Shown here one piece after another: positions 23,970-34,352 of a stretch of DNA of 55,346 nt (position 1 is the first letter of the stretch; each line of letters opens with the position of its first letter). Under the pieces are notes generated by a model. The model did no database searches, was not told where the DNA came from, and worked only from the letters and a program-made list of their open reading frames with translations. The position numbers were made by a program, and so were the translations under genes. This DNA comes from Bradyrhizobium tropiciagri (lineage in GTDB: Bacteria > Pseudomonadota > Alphaproteobacteria > Rhizobiales > Xanthobacteraceae), in NCBI RefSeq assembly GCF_001189845.1, contig NZ_LFLZ01000062.1:1-55346 (forward strand), written 5' to 3'.

Positions 23970-24911
23970 TCAGCCCCTCAGCCGCGGGTTGACGAGGATA
24001 TAGGCGATGTCGGCGATCAGGTTGAGCGTGATGTAGATCGTCGCGGTCGTCAGCACCACGCCCTGCACGACGGCATAATCGCGGTTGAACACGGCATCGA
24101 CGATCAGCTTGCCAAAGCCCGGGATCGAGAAGATCTGCTCGGTGAGAACAGCGCCCGACAGCAGCGTGCCGAGCTCGAGCGCGCCGAGCGTGATGATCGG
24201 CGTCAGCGCGTTGCGCATCGCATGTTTGAGGATGACCGTGCGCTCGGACAGGCCTTTGGCGCGCGCAGTGCGGACATAGTCGCTCTCCAATACCTGCAGC
24301 ATGGCGCTTCGTGTGTGCCGCATCAGGATCGCGGCGATCGCATTGCCGAGCACGAAGGCCGGCATGATGGTGGCGGCGATGCTGGCGCGCCAGTTCTCGC
24401 TCAGCGGCACATAGCCGGAGGCCGGCAGCCAGCCCAGTTCAATGGAGAACAGGAAGATCAGCATGATGCCGAGCCAGAAGTTCGGCGTCGAGATCCCCCA
24501 CAGCGCGAACAGATTGGCGCCGTAATCCCAGGCGGTGCCTTTCTTCACCGCCGAGACGATGCCGGCGGGAATCCCGATCAGGAACGCGATCACGATCGCC
24601 ATCGCGGCAAGCTGCAGCGTCACCGGCAGCTTCTGCGCGATCAGCTCCAGCACCGGCATCTTGTTGCGCAGGGACTCGCCGAAATCGCCCGACAGCACGC
24701 CCTTGATCCAGTAGACGTATTGCACCGGGATCGGCTGATCGAGATGGTACTGCGCGCGGATCTGCGCGATGACAGCTGGGTCGCGCTCCTCGCCGGCCAT
24801 CACCAGCGCCGGATCGCCCGGCAGCAGATGCTGCAGCGAGAAGATCAGCACCGAGACGAAGAACAGCGTCGGCACGATCTGAACCAGCCGCTTGGCGAGG
24901 AAGTTCAGCAT
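23970..24911 (-). CDS. Peptide-type ABC transporter permease (DppB/OppB family)
   Basis: Permease of 313 aa with the canonical DppB start (MLNFLAKRLVQIVPTLFFVS), LLPGDPALVMAGE, and the EAA loop DYVRTARAKGLSERTVILKHAMRNALTP. It forms a heterodimeric channel with the DppC-like protein. It lies 31 bases after the solute-binding-protein gene and four bases before the DppC-like gene. Confidence 0.92.
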   Translation of the reverse strand: MLNFLAKRLVQIVPTLFFVSVLIFSLQHLLPGDPALVMAGEERDPAVIAQIRAQYHLDQPIPVQYVYWIKGVLSGDFGESLRNKMPVLELIAQKLPVTLQLAAMAIVIAFLIGIPAGIVSAVKKGTAWDYGANLFALWGISTPNFWLGIMLIFLFSIELGWLPASGYVPLSENWRASIAATIMPAFVLGNAIAAILMRHTRSAMLQVLESDYVRTARAKGLSERTVILKHAMRNALTPIITLGALELGTLLSGAVLTEQIFSIPGFGKLIVDAVFNRDYAVVQGVVLTTATIYITLNLIADIAYILVNPRLRG

Positions 24912-24942
24912 GGCGATGCTCGTGTCCCGGACACTGGCGCGA

Positions 24943-26454
24943 TCACTTCAGCTTCAATCCGACCACGCGCACGAGGCCATCCGGCATCTGCTTGTAGCCG
25001 TCGAGCTTTGTGGTGTGCGCGATGATGATGCGGCGGTGGTAGATATAGAGAATGGCTTCATCCTCGAGCTCGAGCTTCGTCAGCTTGGCGTAGATCGCCT
25101 TGCGCTGCGCCATGTCGGTGGTGAGGCGGGCATCGTCGAGCGCCTTGTCGGCCTCGGGATTGGCCCAGGCGCTGTAGTTTTGCGGCGCGTCCTTGTGCAG
25201 GAAGACGTAGGAATTGCCGTCGGGATCGATGCGGCCGCTCCACGCCAGCATATAAGCCTGGTACTCGCCGGCCTCGGCCTGCTTCAGCGACGTTGCGAAT
25301 TCGGTGACGCGGATCTTCAGGTCGAAGCCGGCCTCTGCCGCCATCGACTGCATGACCTGCGCGGTGGCCTCGGTCTCCGGTCCCTTCGGCACCATGAAGT
25401 CGACGCTGACCGGCGGCGTCACGCCAGCCTCCTTCAACAGCGCCTTGGCCTTTTCGACGTCGCGGGGACGGATCGGAAATTCCTTCTGGTAATACGGATG
25501 ATCCGGGCTGACCCACTGGTTTCCGGGCTTGAACTCGCCGTTGAAGACGACCTGGTTGATCGCCTCGCGGTCGATCGACAGATCGAGTGCCTGCCGGACC
25601 TTGGCGGATTGGCTGAGGGGGCCCTTGGCCTTGTCCTTGCCGATGTTGAGCGTGACGCCTTGATAGCCGAGCTCGATCGCGCTCGACACCTTCAGGCGCG
25701 AGTCGGCGCGCACGTCCTTCAGGTCGGTCGCGAGCACGCGCTCGATCAAATCGAGCCCGCCGGATTTCAGATTGGCGAGCCGCACCGTGGCGTCCACGAT
25801 CGGCAGATAGACGATGCGATCGATGAAGACGTTGTCCTTGTTCCAGTAGTCGGCAAATTTCTCCAGCACGATGCGGTCCTGCTGCACGCGCTCGACGAAT
25901 TTGTAGGGACCGGCGCAGACCGGATGCAGGCCGAACTTGTCGCCGGCCGCCTTCGCGGCCTTGGGCGACACCATCATCCCGGCGCGGTCGGTGAGCTGCG
26001 CGATCAGCGGCGAGAACGGCGCCTTGAGCACGAGCTTGATGGTCAGGGGATCGACGACGTCGATGTGATCGATGCTGGCAAGCTCCGGCTTGCGGAACGA
26101 GCCGGGGAAGGTCAGATGCCGCTCCAGCGAGAATTTGGCCGCTTCCGCATCGAGCGGCTCACCGTCCTGGAATTTGACGCCCGGCCTGAGCTTGATGGTG
26201 ACCTCCTTGCCGTCGGCGGAGGTCTCGTGCGACAGCGCGAGCTGCGGCACGATGTTCAGCTTCTCGTCGATGTCGAACAGCTTGTCGCACAGCGCGGCGA
26301 ACACGATACGGCCGACATAGGTGCGCGCCATGGTCGGATCGAGCACGTCGGGATCCTCGGCAAGGCCGATCCGCAGCGTGGTCTGCGCCTGCGCGCTGGC
26401 CGCCAGCGACAGCAGCAGGGCGGCGGCAGCCGCCGCCAAACGAAACATCCTCAT
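24943..26454 (-). CDS. Peptide-type ABC transporter substrate-binding protein (DppA/OppA, SBP family 5)
   Basis: Periplasmic binding protein of 503 aa. Signal peptide about residues 1-24 (ending SAQAQ), then TLRIGLAEDPDVLDPTMART, the family-5 opening. VKFQDGEPLDAEAAKFSLERH matches the family motif. I choose ATG 26454 because GGGAG precedes it at the right distance; another ATG at 26475 overlaps the upstream gene. Family members bind peptides, opines, nickel chelates or glutathione. The neighbouring gamma-glutamyltransferase homologue suggests a gamma-glutamyl or peptide-like ligand. Confidence 0.9.
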   Translation of the reverse strand: MRMFRLAAAAAALLLSLAASAQAQTTLRIGLAEDPDVLDPTMARTYVGRIVFAALCDKLFDIDEKLNIVPQLALSHETSADGKEVTIKLRPGVKFQDGEPLDAEAAKFSLERHLTFPGSFRKPELASIDHIDVVDPLTIKLVLKAPFSPLIAQLTDRAGMMVSPKAAKAAGDKFGLHPVCAGPYKFVERVQQDRIVLEKFADYWNKDNVFIDRIVYLPIVDATVRLANLKSGGLDLIERVLATDLKDVRADSRLKVSSAIELGYQGVTLNIGKDKAKGPLSQSAKVRQALDLSIDREAINQVVFNGEFKPGNQWVSPDHPYYQKEFPIRPRDVEKAKALLKEAGVTPPVSVDFMVPKGPETEATAQVMQSMAAEAGFDLKIRVTEFATSLKQAEAGEYQAYMLAWSGRIDPDGNSYVFLHKDAPQNYSAWANPEADKALDDARLTTDMAQRKAIYAKLTKLELEDEAILYIYHRRIIIAHTTKLDGYKQMPDGLVRVVGLKLK

Positions 26455-26471
26455 CGCGCAACTCCCCATCA

Positions 26472-27574
26472 TCATGCCTGCGGCCCCGTCCCGACCTTAC
26501 CAACCCGGCCGCAGCCGGCCCCTTCCGCGGCTCCGCTGAAGGCCGCCACCAATTTCTCCAGCGACGGCGAGAAGCCGCCGTCGGCGGGAACGATGTTTTC
26601 CCCGGGCGGTAGCTCCGCGGTGCGGTGACAGGCCGTGGCGTGGCCTGTGCTGTCTGCCAGCAATCCTGGAATCTCGCTGCGGCAGCGCGCGATCACATAG
26701 GGGCAACGGGTATGGAAGCGGCAGCCGGAGGGTGGATTGAGCGCGCTCGGCAGCTCACCCTCCAGTACGATTCGGCTGCGCTTCGCGCGCGGCTTCGGCA
26801 CCGGGATCGCCGATAGCAATGCGCGGCTGTAGGGATGGCGCGGGGCGGCGAACAGCGCATGCGCCTCGGCCGTCTCGACGATGGTGCCGAGATTCATCAC
26901 GGCGACGCGGTCGGCGATGTGCTTCACCACGGCCAGATCGTGCGAGACGAAGATGTAGGCGAGCTTCAGGCGATCCTGCAGGTCGCGCAGCAAATTCAAT
27001 ATCTGCGAGCGGATCGAGACATCGAGCGCCGACACCGGCTCGTCGCAGATGATCAACTTCGGCTCGACCGCGAGCGCACGCGCGATCGCGATGCGCTGGC
27101 GCTGGCCGCCGGAGAATTCGTGCGGATAGCGGCGCGCGAAGCGCGGCTCGAGCCCGACCAGACGCAACAGCTCCTCGACCCGCTCGCGGCGGCCCGAATT
27201 GGGCACGAGATTATGCAGCGCCAGCGGCTCCGTCAGGATCTGGCTCACCGTCATGCGCGGGTTGAGTGAGGCGTAAGGGTCCTGGAAGATCAGCTGCGCG
27301 TCGCGGCGGAACGCGCGCAATTGCTCGGCATCGAAGGCGCCGAGGTCGCGACCCTCGAAGCGGATACGGCCGGCGTCCGGCTCGATCAGCCGCAGCACCA
27401 GCCGGCTGACGGTGGATTTGCCGCAGCCGGATTCGCCGACCAGCGCCAGCGTCTTGCCGGCCTCGACCGTGAAACTGACGCCGTCGACCGCCTTTACATG
27501 CGCCGTCGGCCGGCCGAACACCGAGCGTTCGGCGACGAAATGCTTCACCAGCCCGTCGACCTCGAGCAGCGCAG

Positions 27575-27578
<4 letters not shown>
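26472..27578 (-). CDS. Peptide-type ABC transporter ATPase (DppF/OppF family)
   Basis: ATPase of 368 aa. Walker A GESGCGKST, Q-loop LIFQDPYASLNPRMTV, signature FSGGQRQRIAIARAL, Walker B LIICDEPVSALDVS, and the C-terminal oligopeptide domain with CRFHTRCPYVIARC. The start at 27578 overlaps the DppD-like stop by four bases. The extra C-terminal 30 or so residues after CHRTAELPPGE are longer than usual and rich in Gly/Ala. Confidence 0.9.
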
Positions 27579-28560
<982 letters not shown>

Positions 28561-28564
<4 letters not shown>

Positions 28565-29271
28565 TCGCGGCTCTTGGATGCCGCTGCGATGCCGGCGTCG
28601 ATCTTGGCGCGGTCGCTGGTTCCGGCCGGGTTGGCGCGGGTCGGCATGAAGCTCCGGAACGGCACCCAATGCTCGCGGCTGACCGCTTCCAGCCGCTCCA
28701 ACTCGCGCAAGGGATCGGCATGGTCGTCGACCCGCAGGTCGAGCATCGGCCATTCTTCGGTGGCGTGGATCAGCAGCGCCGCCGACTGCTTGCCGCGCTT
28801 GTCGCCGCCGGCCGCCTCGCCGGCGAACATCGCCTTGATCAGCCGCTCCGCCAACGGAAGCGCTTCATTCGCGGCATAGACGCGCGCGGTCTCATCGAGC
28901 ACCGCAGGCCCGGTCAGCATGTTGCCGGCGATCGAGAAGCCGTCGCCCGCGATATGGCCGAACCAATCGATGCAATCTCTGCCGGAATGCGCGGCGATGC
29001 GGCCCTTGCTGTCCATGACATGCACCTGCCGGCTTTCGCGACCGCCGTCGGGCGCGATGAGCGCCGCGATCACATCATGTGGGCTGTTGCCGCCGCGCAG
29101 CAGCGCGAGGCCATCGATGCCGTAATAGGGATTGACCAGCGCCTGCGTCGCGATGGCGCCGATCCCGGGTGTGATGTGCGGTACGAGCGCGCCGACCGCA
29201 AAGAACCGCGTCGCGACGGCGATGCCGAGCTGGCCGGTGGCGCTGTCGCGGGCGATGATCGACCAGGTCAT
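28561..29271 (-). CDS. DUF1028 family protein
   Basis: Protein of 236 aa beginning MTWSIIARDSATGQLGIAVATRFF and continuing GAIATQALVNPYYG, the hallmark of DUF1028. Family members are predicted Ntn-hydrolase-fold proteins, and I know of no firmly assigned reaction. The gene sits directly between the gamma-glutamyltransferase homologue and the transporter ATPases and overlaps the next gene by four bases, so it likely processes the same imported compound or regulates its turnover. I take ATG 29271 as the start, since the longer frame would translate the repeat element upstream. Confidence 0.82.
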
Positions 29272-29285
29272 CTCATGTCTCTTTC

Positions 29286-29434
29286 CCCTCTCCCCGCTCT
29301 TTGCGAGGAGAGGGTTGGGGTGAGGGGCTGGATCCACGAAGACAGTGCAAATCGAGTATGCGGAGATTCCCCCTCACCCGGAATTCAAGCTGCGCTTGAA
29401 TTCCGACCTCTCCCCGCAGGCGGGGCGAGGTGGA
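29286..29434. repeat. Inverted-repeat element between GGT and DUF1028 genes
   Basis: A hairpin-forming block (CCCCTCTCCCCGCTCTTTGC.. GAGGAGAGGG) ending GGGGTGAGGGG near 29328, faced by CCCCTCACCC at 29370 and then GGAATTCAAGC/GCTTGAATTCC and ACCTCTCCCC/GGGGCGAGGT hairpins to 29434. The outer GGGTGAGGGG/CCCCTCACCC pair can join the two halves. The same family appears at 55233-55285. It splits the minus-strand operon into two parts. Confidence 0.75.
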
Positions 29435-29494
29435 GTTTGGAGCTCGCTCTGCGATCCGACGCGACGTCATCATGCTGTGGCGATCATCTCGTCT

Positions 29495-31300
29495 CTAGCG
29501 GCCTGCGGCGTAACCCTGCATGCCGCGCGGGTTGGCGGCGGCGCGGCGACGGGGACCGACCTTCGAGGCCGCGGTGAGGCGGCCTTCCGACCAGTCGGGG
29601 CCAATCTCCACCACATGGCCGCGGCGCTTCAATTCGTCGATGGTCGATTTCGGCACGCGGTTTTCCAGCACCAGCACGCCGGGGCGCGAGGTCCGCGGCC
29701 AGAACGAGATCGGGAAATGCTCGGAGTGCCAGGCCGGCGCGTCGATCGCTTCCTGCAAATTCAGTTTTGCATGGACATGGCGCAGGAAGAACTGCGTGAT
29801 CCACTGGTCCTGCTGGTCGCCGCCCGGCGAGCCCCAGGAGAGATACGGCTCGCCGTCGCGCAGCGCCATGGTCGGTGACAGCGTGGTGCGCGGCCGCTTG
29901 CCCGGCGCCAGCGAGGCGGGGTGGTTTTCTTCCAGCCAGAACATCTGGGCGCGGCTGCCGAGGCAGAAGCCGATCTCGGGAATCACAGGCGAGGATTGCA
30001 GCCAGCCGCCGGACGGCGTCGCCGAGATCATGTTGCCGGCCTTGTCGATGATGTCGAAATGCACGGTGTCGCCGCGCACCTCGCCGAACCGGCCGACCGT
30101 CGGCTCGCCCGCACCCATGGCGCCGACCGCTTCGCGATGCCCTTCGGCGTGGCGCAGCTTCACGACGCCGCCGAAACCTGCGACCGAGCCGGGGCGGAAG
30201 TCGAGCGAAGCCTTGTCCTTCGAGATCAGCTTGCGCCGCTCGTTGTTATAGGCGTCGGACAGCAGCGTCTCGATCGGGATGTCGGTGAACTTCGGGTCGC
30301 CGTAGAACGTCTCGCGATCGGCATAGGCGAGCTTGGCGGCTTCGATCTGCAGATGGATGAAGTCGGGGCCCGCGGGATCGAGCCCGTCGAGCTCAAAACC
30401 CTTGAGCAGCGCGAGCTGCTGCAGCATCACCGGACCCTGGCTCCAGACGCCGGCCTTCTGCACGGTGTAGCGGCCATAGTCGTAGGTCAGCGGCGCCTCG
30501 ATGGTCGGCTGCCAGCGCGCCATGTCGTCGGCCGACAGCACGCCGCGGTGCGGCGAGCCGGAGACGTCCATCACCTCCTGGGTGCGGCAGAACCTGTCGA
30601 TCGCCTCGGCGACGAAGCCTTTCGACCAGGCCTGCCGGGCGCGCTCGATCTGTGCCACGCGGTCACCGCCGGCGCTCTCCGCCTCGGTGAGGATGCGTGT
30701 GTAAGTTTCCGCGAGCTTCTTGTTGGTGAAGAGTGTGCCGGGCTTCGGCACCTCGCCGTTGGGCAGATAGACGTCGGCCGATGTGGTCCAGTATTTCCGG
30801 AACAGCTGCTCGACGGTCTTGATGGTGGCGGAGGCGCGCTCGACCAGCGGATGGCCGTCACGGGCGTAGCCGATCGCGGGCTCCAGCACGTCGCGCAGCC
30901 GCAATGTGCCGTAGTCGCGCAGCAGCAGCATCCAGGTTTCGAACGTGCCGGGCACGCAGGCGGCGAGCAGGCCGGTGCCGGGCACCATTTCGAGGCCTTC
31001 GCTGCGATAATGCGCGATCGTCGCCTTCGCCGGCGCTGGGCCCTGGCCGCAGATCACCTCGCTCTTGCCGCGCTTGACGTCGTGCACGATGATCGGGACG
31101 TCGCCGCCGGGGCCGTTCAGATGCGGCTCGACCACTTGCAGGGTGAAGGCAGCTGCAACGCCCGCATCAAAGGCGTTGCCGCCTTTCTCCAGCGTCGCCA
31201 TGCCGACCGCGGTGGCGATCCAGTGCGTCGAGGTGACGACGCCGAAGGTGCCTTCGATCTCCGGCCTGGTGGTGAATGGATCGGGGTTGACGTTGCTCAT
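29495..31300 (-). CDS. Gamma-glutamyltransferase-family Ntn-hydrolase (GGT-like), cytoplasmic
   Basis: Protein of 601 aa homologous to gamma-glutamyltranspeptidase/hydrolase. The Ntn nucleophile region reads RGDTVHFDIIDKAGNMIS with Thr412 aligned to the autocleavage Thr of E. coli GGT, and the oxyanion loop is LSWGSPGGD. N-terminal GNAFDAGVAAAFTLQVVEPHLNGPGGD is the expected Gly-rich strand. No signal peptide is present, unlike periplasmic E. coli GGT, so it likely acts on imported substrates in the cytoplasm. In place of the usual arginine-rich gamma-carboxylate site the match is weak, so substrates other than glutathione (gamma-amides, peptides) are plausible. It lies between two complete peptide ABC systems. 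Confidence 0.85.
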   Translation of the reverse strand: MSNVNPDPFTTRPEIEGTFGVVTSTHWIATAVGMATLEKGGNAFDAGVAAAFTLQVVEPHLNGPGGDVPIIVHDVKRGKSEVICGQGPAPAKATIAHYRSEGLEMVPGTGLLAACVPGTFETWMLLLRDYGTLRLRDVLEPAIGYARDGHPLVERASATIKTVEQLFRKYWTTSADVYLPNGEVPKPGTLFTNKKLAETYTRILTEAESAGGDRVAQIERARQAWSKGFVAEAIDRFCRTQEVMDVSGSPHRGVLSADDMARWQPTIEAPLTYDYGRYTVQKAGVWSQGPVMLQQLALLKGFELDGLDPAGPDFIHLQIEAAKLAYADRETFYGDPKFTDIPIETLLSDAYNNERRKLISKDKASLDFRPGSVAGFGGVVKLRHAEGHREAVGAMGAGEPTVGRFGEVRGDTVHFDIIDKAGNMISATPSGGWLQSSPVIPEIGFCLGSRAQMFWLEENHPASLAPGKRPRTTLSPTMALRDGEPYLSWGSPGGDQQDQWITQFFLRHVHAKLNLQEAIDAPAWHSEHFPISFWPRTSRPGVLVLENRVPKSTIDELKRRGHVVEIGPDWSEGRLTAASKVGPRRRAAANPRGMQGYAAGR

Positions 31301-31407
31301 GGCTATTCACCGTTCGGCGGCTTGTTGGGCTTTTTGCGCGCGCACTTGATCACAGCCGGGCTGGTATGCCAACCGCTTGGTGGACATGGCCGCTCCCATC
31401 CGCGTGA

Positions 31408-32402
31408 TCATGCCGGGACGGCGGCGGCAGGGCTGTTGACGGCGTGGCAGGCGACGCCGTCGATCAGTTCCGGCGTCTTCTCGCGGCACAGATCGAAGGC
31501 GAGGGGACAGCGCGGATTGAACGAGCAGCCCCGCGGCGGATCGATCGGGTTGGGAATCTCGCCCTTGACCGGGACGCGCTGGCGGCCGGACATCGCAAGA
31601 TCCGGAACCGCGCCGAGCAGCATCTTGGTGTAGGGCATCCGCGGGTTCTCGAACAATCTTCGGCCCTCGGCGATCTCGACGATGCGGCCGAGATACATCA
31701 CGCCGATCCGGCTCGCCATGTGGCGGACGACCGCGAGATTGTGGCTGATGAAGAGATAGGTCAGGCCGAACTTGTCCTGCAGGTCGCGCATCAGATTGAG
31801 GATCTGCGCCTGCACCGAGACGTCGAGCGCCGAGGTCGGCTCGTCGCAGACGATGAACTCGGCCTCGGACGCCAGTGCGCGGGCGATCGCGATGCGCTGG
31901 CGCTGGCCGCCGGAAAATTCGTGCGGGAATTTCTGGCCGTCGTCTGGGTGCAGGCCGACCAGCGAGAGCAATTCGCCGACCCGGGCCTTGATGCCGCGCT
32001 CGCCCTGGATCAGGTCGAAGGCGCGGATCGGTTCGGCGACGATGGCGGCGACCCGGTAGCGCGGGTTGAGGCTGGCATAGGGGTCCTGAAACACCATCTG
32101 GATGCGCCGGCGCAGCCGGCGGCGCGCCTGGCCCTGCCGCGGATCGGTCATCGAGACCCCGTCGATGACGACTTCGCCCGAGCTCGGTGGCAACAGGCCG
32201 ACGACCATCCGCGCGACCGTGGTCTTGCCCGAGCCGGATTCGCCGACCAGCGCAAAGGTCTCGCCGCGCTTGATGTCGAAGCTGACGCGTCGACGGCTTT
32301 GAGGAATTCGGGATGGCCGCCCTCGATCACGCGGTTGAGCCACGGTTTCGAGACGTCGAAGACGCGGCGCAAATTCCTGACCTCGATCAATGTCCCGCTC
32401 AT
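31408..32402 (-). pseudogene. Peptide-type ABC transporter ATPase (OppF family), frameshifted
   Basis: The protein begins at ATG 32402 (MSGTLIEVRNLRRVFDVSKP...EFLKAVDA) and continues in a second frame from VSFDIKRGETFALVGESGSGKTT to the stop at 31408. The frames join at 32287-32288, where one base is missing from the codon between AVD and VSFD. Repaired, it is 331 aa with Walker A GESGSGKTT, signature FSGGQRQRIAIARAL, Walker B FIVCDEPTSALDVS and C-terminal CSFNPRCPLAFDLC. The break is upstream of Walker A, so if genuine the ATPase is lost. The start overlaps the OppD-like stop by four bases. Confidence 0.85.
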
Positions 32403-33382
32403 GCCGCGGTCTCCTTCGCGGGCTCGAACAGGTGGCAGGCGACGGATTGCGTGCCTTGCCGGATCGGCTCGGGGCGTTCGACGCGGCAGCGATCGAACGC
32501 AAACGCGCAGCGCGGATTGAACGGGCAGCCCGGCGGGATCGCCGACAGCCGCGGCATCGAGCCGGGAATCTGCACCAGGCGCTTGTCCTCGCCGGCAAGG
32601 GTCGGGATCGCGCCCATCAGGCCCCTGGCGTAGGGATGCAGCGGGTTGCGCACCACCTCCTGCACCGGGCCGATCTCGGCGATGCGGCCCGAATACATCA
32701 CCGCGACGCGGTCGCAGGTCTCCGCGATCACGCCCATGTCGTGGGTCACCAGCATCACCGCCGTGCCGTGGTCGCGGCCGAGCCGCTTGATCAGCGCGAT
32801 GATCTGCGCCTGCACCGAGACGTCGAGCGCGGTGGTCGGCTCGTCGGCGATGATCAGCTCCGGCTCGGCGCAGATAGCAAGCGCAATGACGACGCGCTGG
32901 CGCATGCCGCCGGAGAATTCGTGCGGGTAGCCGTCGATGCGCTTTTCCGGCGCGGGGATGCCGACCTCGGCCAGTAGATCGATGGCGCGCCGGCGCGCGG
33001 CGCTTTCGCTCAGGCTGGTGTGGGTGCGGATGGTCTCGATGATCTGGTCGCCGATCCGGTAGAGCGGATTGAGGCTGGTCAGCGGATCCTGGAAAATCAT
33101 GCCGATCCGCTTGCCCCTGACGCGGCGGATCTCCTCCAGCGGAAGGTGGTCGATCCGCGTGCCCGACAGCTCGATCTCGCCGGCCGCGATGCGGCCGGGC
33201 GGATCGATCAGCCCGATCACGGCAAGGCCGGTGACCGACTTGCCGGCGCCGGACTCGCCGACCACGCCGAGCACCTCGCCCTTGGCGATGTCGAACGACA
33301 CGCCGTTGATGGCGCGCAAGGTGGCGCGGCGGGTGACGAATTCCACCTCGAGATTGCGCACGGAGAGAACGGGCTGGGTCAT
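32399..33382 (-). CDS. Peptide-type ABC transporter ATPase (OppD family)
   Basis: ATPase of 327 aa. Walker A GESGAGKSV, Q-loop MIFQDPLTSLNPLYRI, signature FSGGMRQRVVIALAICAEP, Walker B LIIADEPTTALDVS, C-terminal CPFNPRCAFAFDRC. Start 33382 overlaps the OppC-like stop by four bases and its stop overlaps the next ATPase start by four bases. Confidence 0.92.
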   Translation of the reverse strand: MTQPVLSVRNLEVEFVTRRATLRAINGVSFDIAKGEVLGVVGESGAGKSVTGLAVIGLIDPPGRIAAGEIELSGTRIDHLPLEEIRRVRGKRIGMIFQDPLTSLNPLYRIGDQIIETIRTHTSLSESAARRRAIDLLAEVGIPAPEKRIDGYPHEFSGGMRQRVVIALAICAEPELIIADEPTTALDVSVQAQIIALIKRLGRDHGTAVMLVTHDMGVIAETCDRVAVMYSGRIAEIGPVQEVVRNPLHPYARGLMGAIPTLAGEDKRLVQIPGSMPRLSAIPPGCPFNPRCAFAFDRCRVERPEPIRQGTQSVACHLFEPAKETAA

Positions 33383-34341
33383 CGGAGCTTTGGGTTGAGT
33401 GCGTCGCGCAGCCAGTCGCCGAGCAGGTTGATGGAGAGGATCAGGCCGGCCAGGGCGATGCCCGGGAAGGCGACGATCCACCATTCGCCGGCAAACAGAT
33501 AGTTGTTGCCGATCCGGATAAGGGTGCCGAGCGAGGGCATGGTGTCGGGCATGCCTGCGCCGAGGAACGACAGCGTCGCCTCGGTGATGATCGCAAGCGC
33601 GAGGTTAATGGTGGCGATGACGAGGATCGGGCCCATCGTGTTCGGCAGCACGTGCCGCAGCAGGATCTTCGGCGCCGGCAGGCCGATCAGCTGTGCCGCG
33701 GCCACATAGTCCTTGTTCTTCTCGACCATCACCGAGCCGCGCACGGTGCGGGCATATTGCACCCAGAAACTGAGGCCGATCGCGATGATCAGCACGCCGA
33801 GCGTGCTCATCTCGTCGAGCCGGTTGCCGAGCAGCGATTTGGCGACGCCGTTGACCAGGAGCGCGATCAGGATCGCGGGGAAGGTGAGCTGCACGTCGGC
33901 GATCCGCATGATCACGCTGTCCACCGCGCCGCCGAAATAGCCGGCGACCAGCCCAAGCGCGATGCCGAGCGCGCCGGCGAAGACGACGCCCGCCACGCCG
34001 ACCGCAAGCGAGATGCGCAGCCCGAAAAGGATCGCGGAGAGGACGTCGCGGCCCTGCTCATCGGTACCGAGCAGGAACGGGCTTTGGCCGTCGGCGGTCC
34101 ACAGCGGTGCGATCCGCGAGTTGATCAGCTGCAGCTGTGCCGGATCGAACGGGTTCTGCACCGCGAGCCATGACGCGAAGATTGCCAGCAGGAAGAACAA
34201 CAGCGTGATCACGGCGGCGACCATCGTCAGGCGGGATCGGCGGAACGAATAGAAGATGTCGCTGTCGAGCGCGCGTTTGAACCAGCCGGCAGGTGCCTGC
34301 GGGTGATCCTCGGAGCGATGGGGGACGACGGCGTCGGACAT
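33379..34341 (-). CDS. Peptide-type ABC transporter permease (OppC/DppC family)
   Basis: Permease of 320 aa. N-terminal OppC domain with FKRALDSDIFYSFRRSRLTM, periplasmic FLLGTDEQGRDVLSAILFG, and the EAA loop DYVAAAQLIGLPAPKILLRHVLPN. The periplasmic insert LQLINSRIAPLWTADGQ makes it longer than its paralogue at 23075. It lies 11 bases after the OppB-like gene and overlaps the OppD-like gene by four bases. Confidence 0.92.
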   Translation of the reverse strand: MSDAVVPHRSEDHPQAPAGWFKRALDSDIFYSFRRSRLTMVAAVITLLFFLLAIFASWLAVQNPFDPAQLQLINSRIAPLWTADGQSPFLLGTDEQGRDVLSAILFGLRISLAVGVAGVVFAGALGIALGLVAGYFGGAVDSVIMRIADVQLTFPAILIALLVNGVAKSLLGNRLDEMSTLGVLIIAIGLSFWVQYARTVRGSVMVEKNKDYVAAAQLIGLPAPKILLRHVLPNTMGPILVIATINLALAIITEATLSFLGAGMPDTMPSLGTLIRIGNNYLFAGEWWIVAFPGIALAGLILSINLLGDWLRDALNPKLR

Positions 34342-34352
34342 CGGTTGGTCCC

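Noticed and set aside
24920..24936. Short palindrome GTGTCCCGGACAC after the DppA-type gene
   Set aside because: Only six-base arms and no loop or T-run; too small to call as a regulatory hairpin.
24892..26628. Plus-strand open frame of 578 codons opposite the DppA-type gene
   Set aside because: Low-complexity antisense translation; the minus-strand binding protein has signal peptide and family motifs.
31301..31489. Minus-strand small frame between OppF and GGT genes
   Set aside because: A possible 26-residue peptide ending near 31307 has no ribosome-binding site or recognisable features; the gap most likely is a leader.
29921..31633. Plus-strand open frame of 570 codons opposite the GGT gene
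   Set aside because: Antisense shadow; the GGT catalytic Thr and Gly-rich motifs are on the minus strand.
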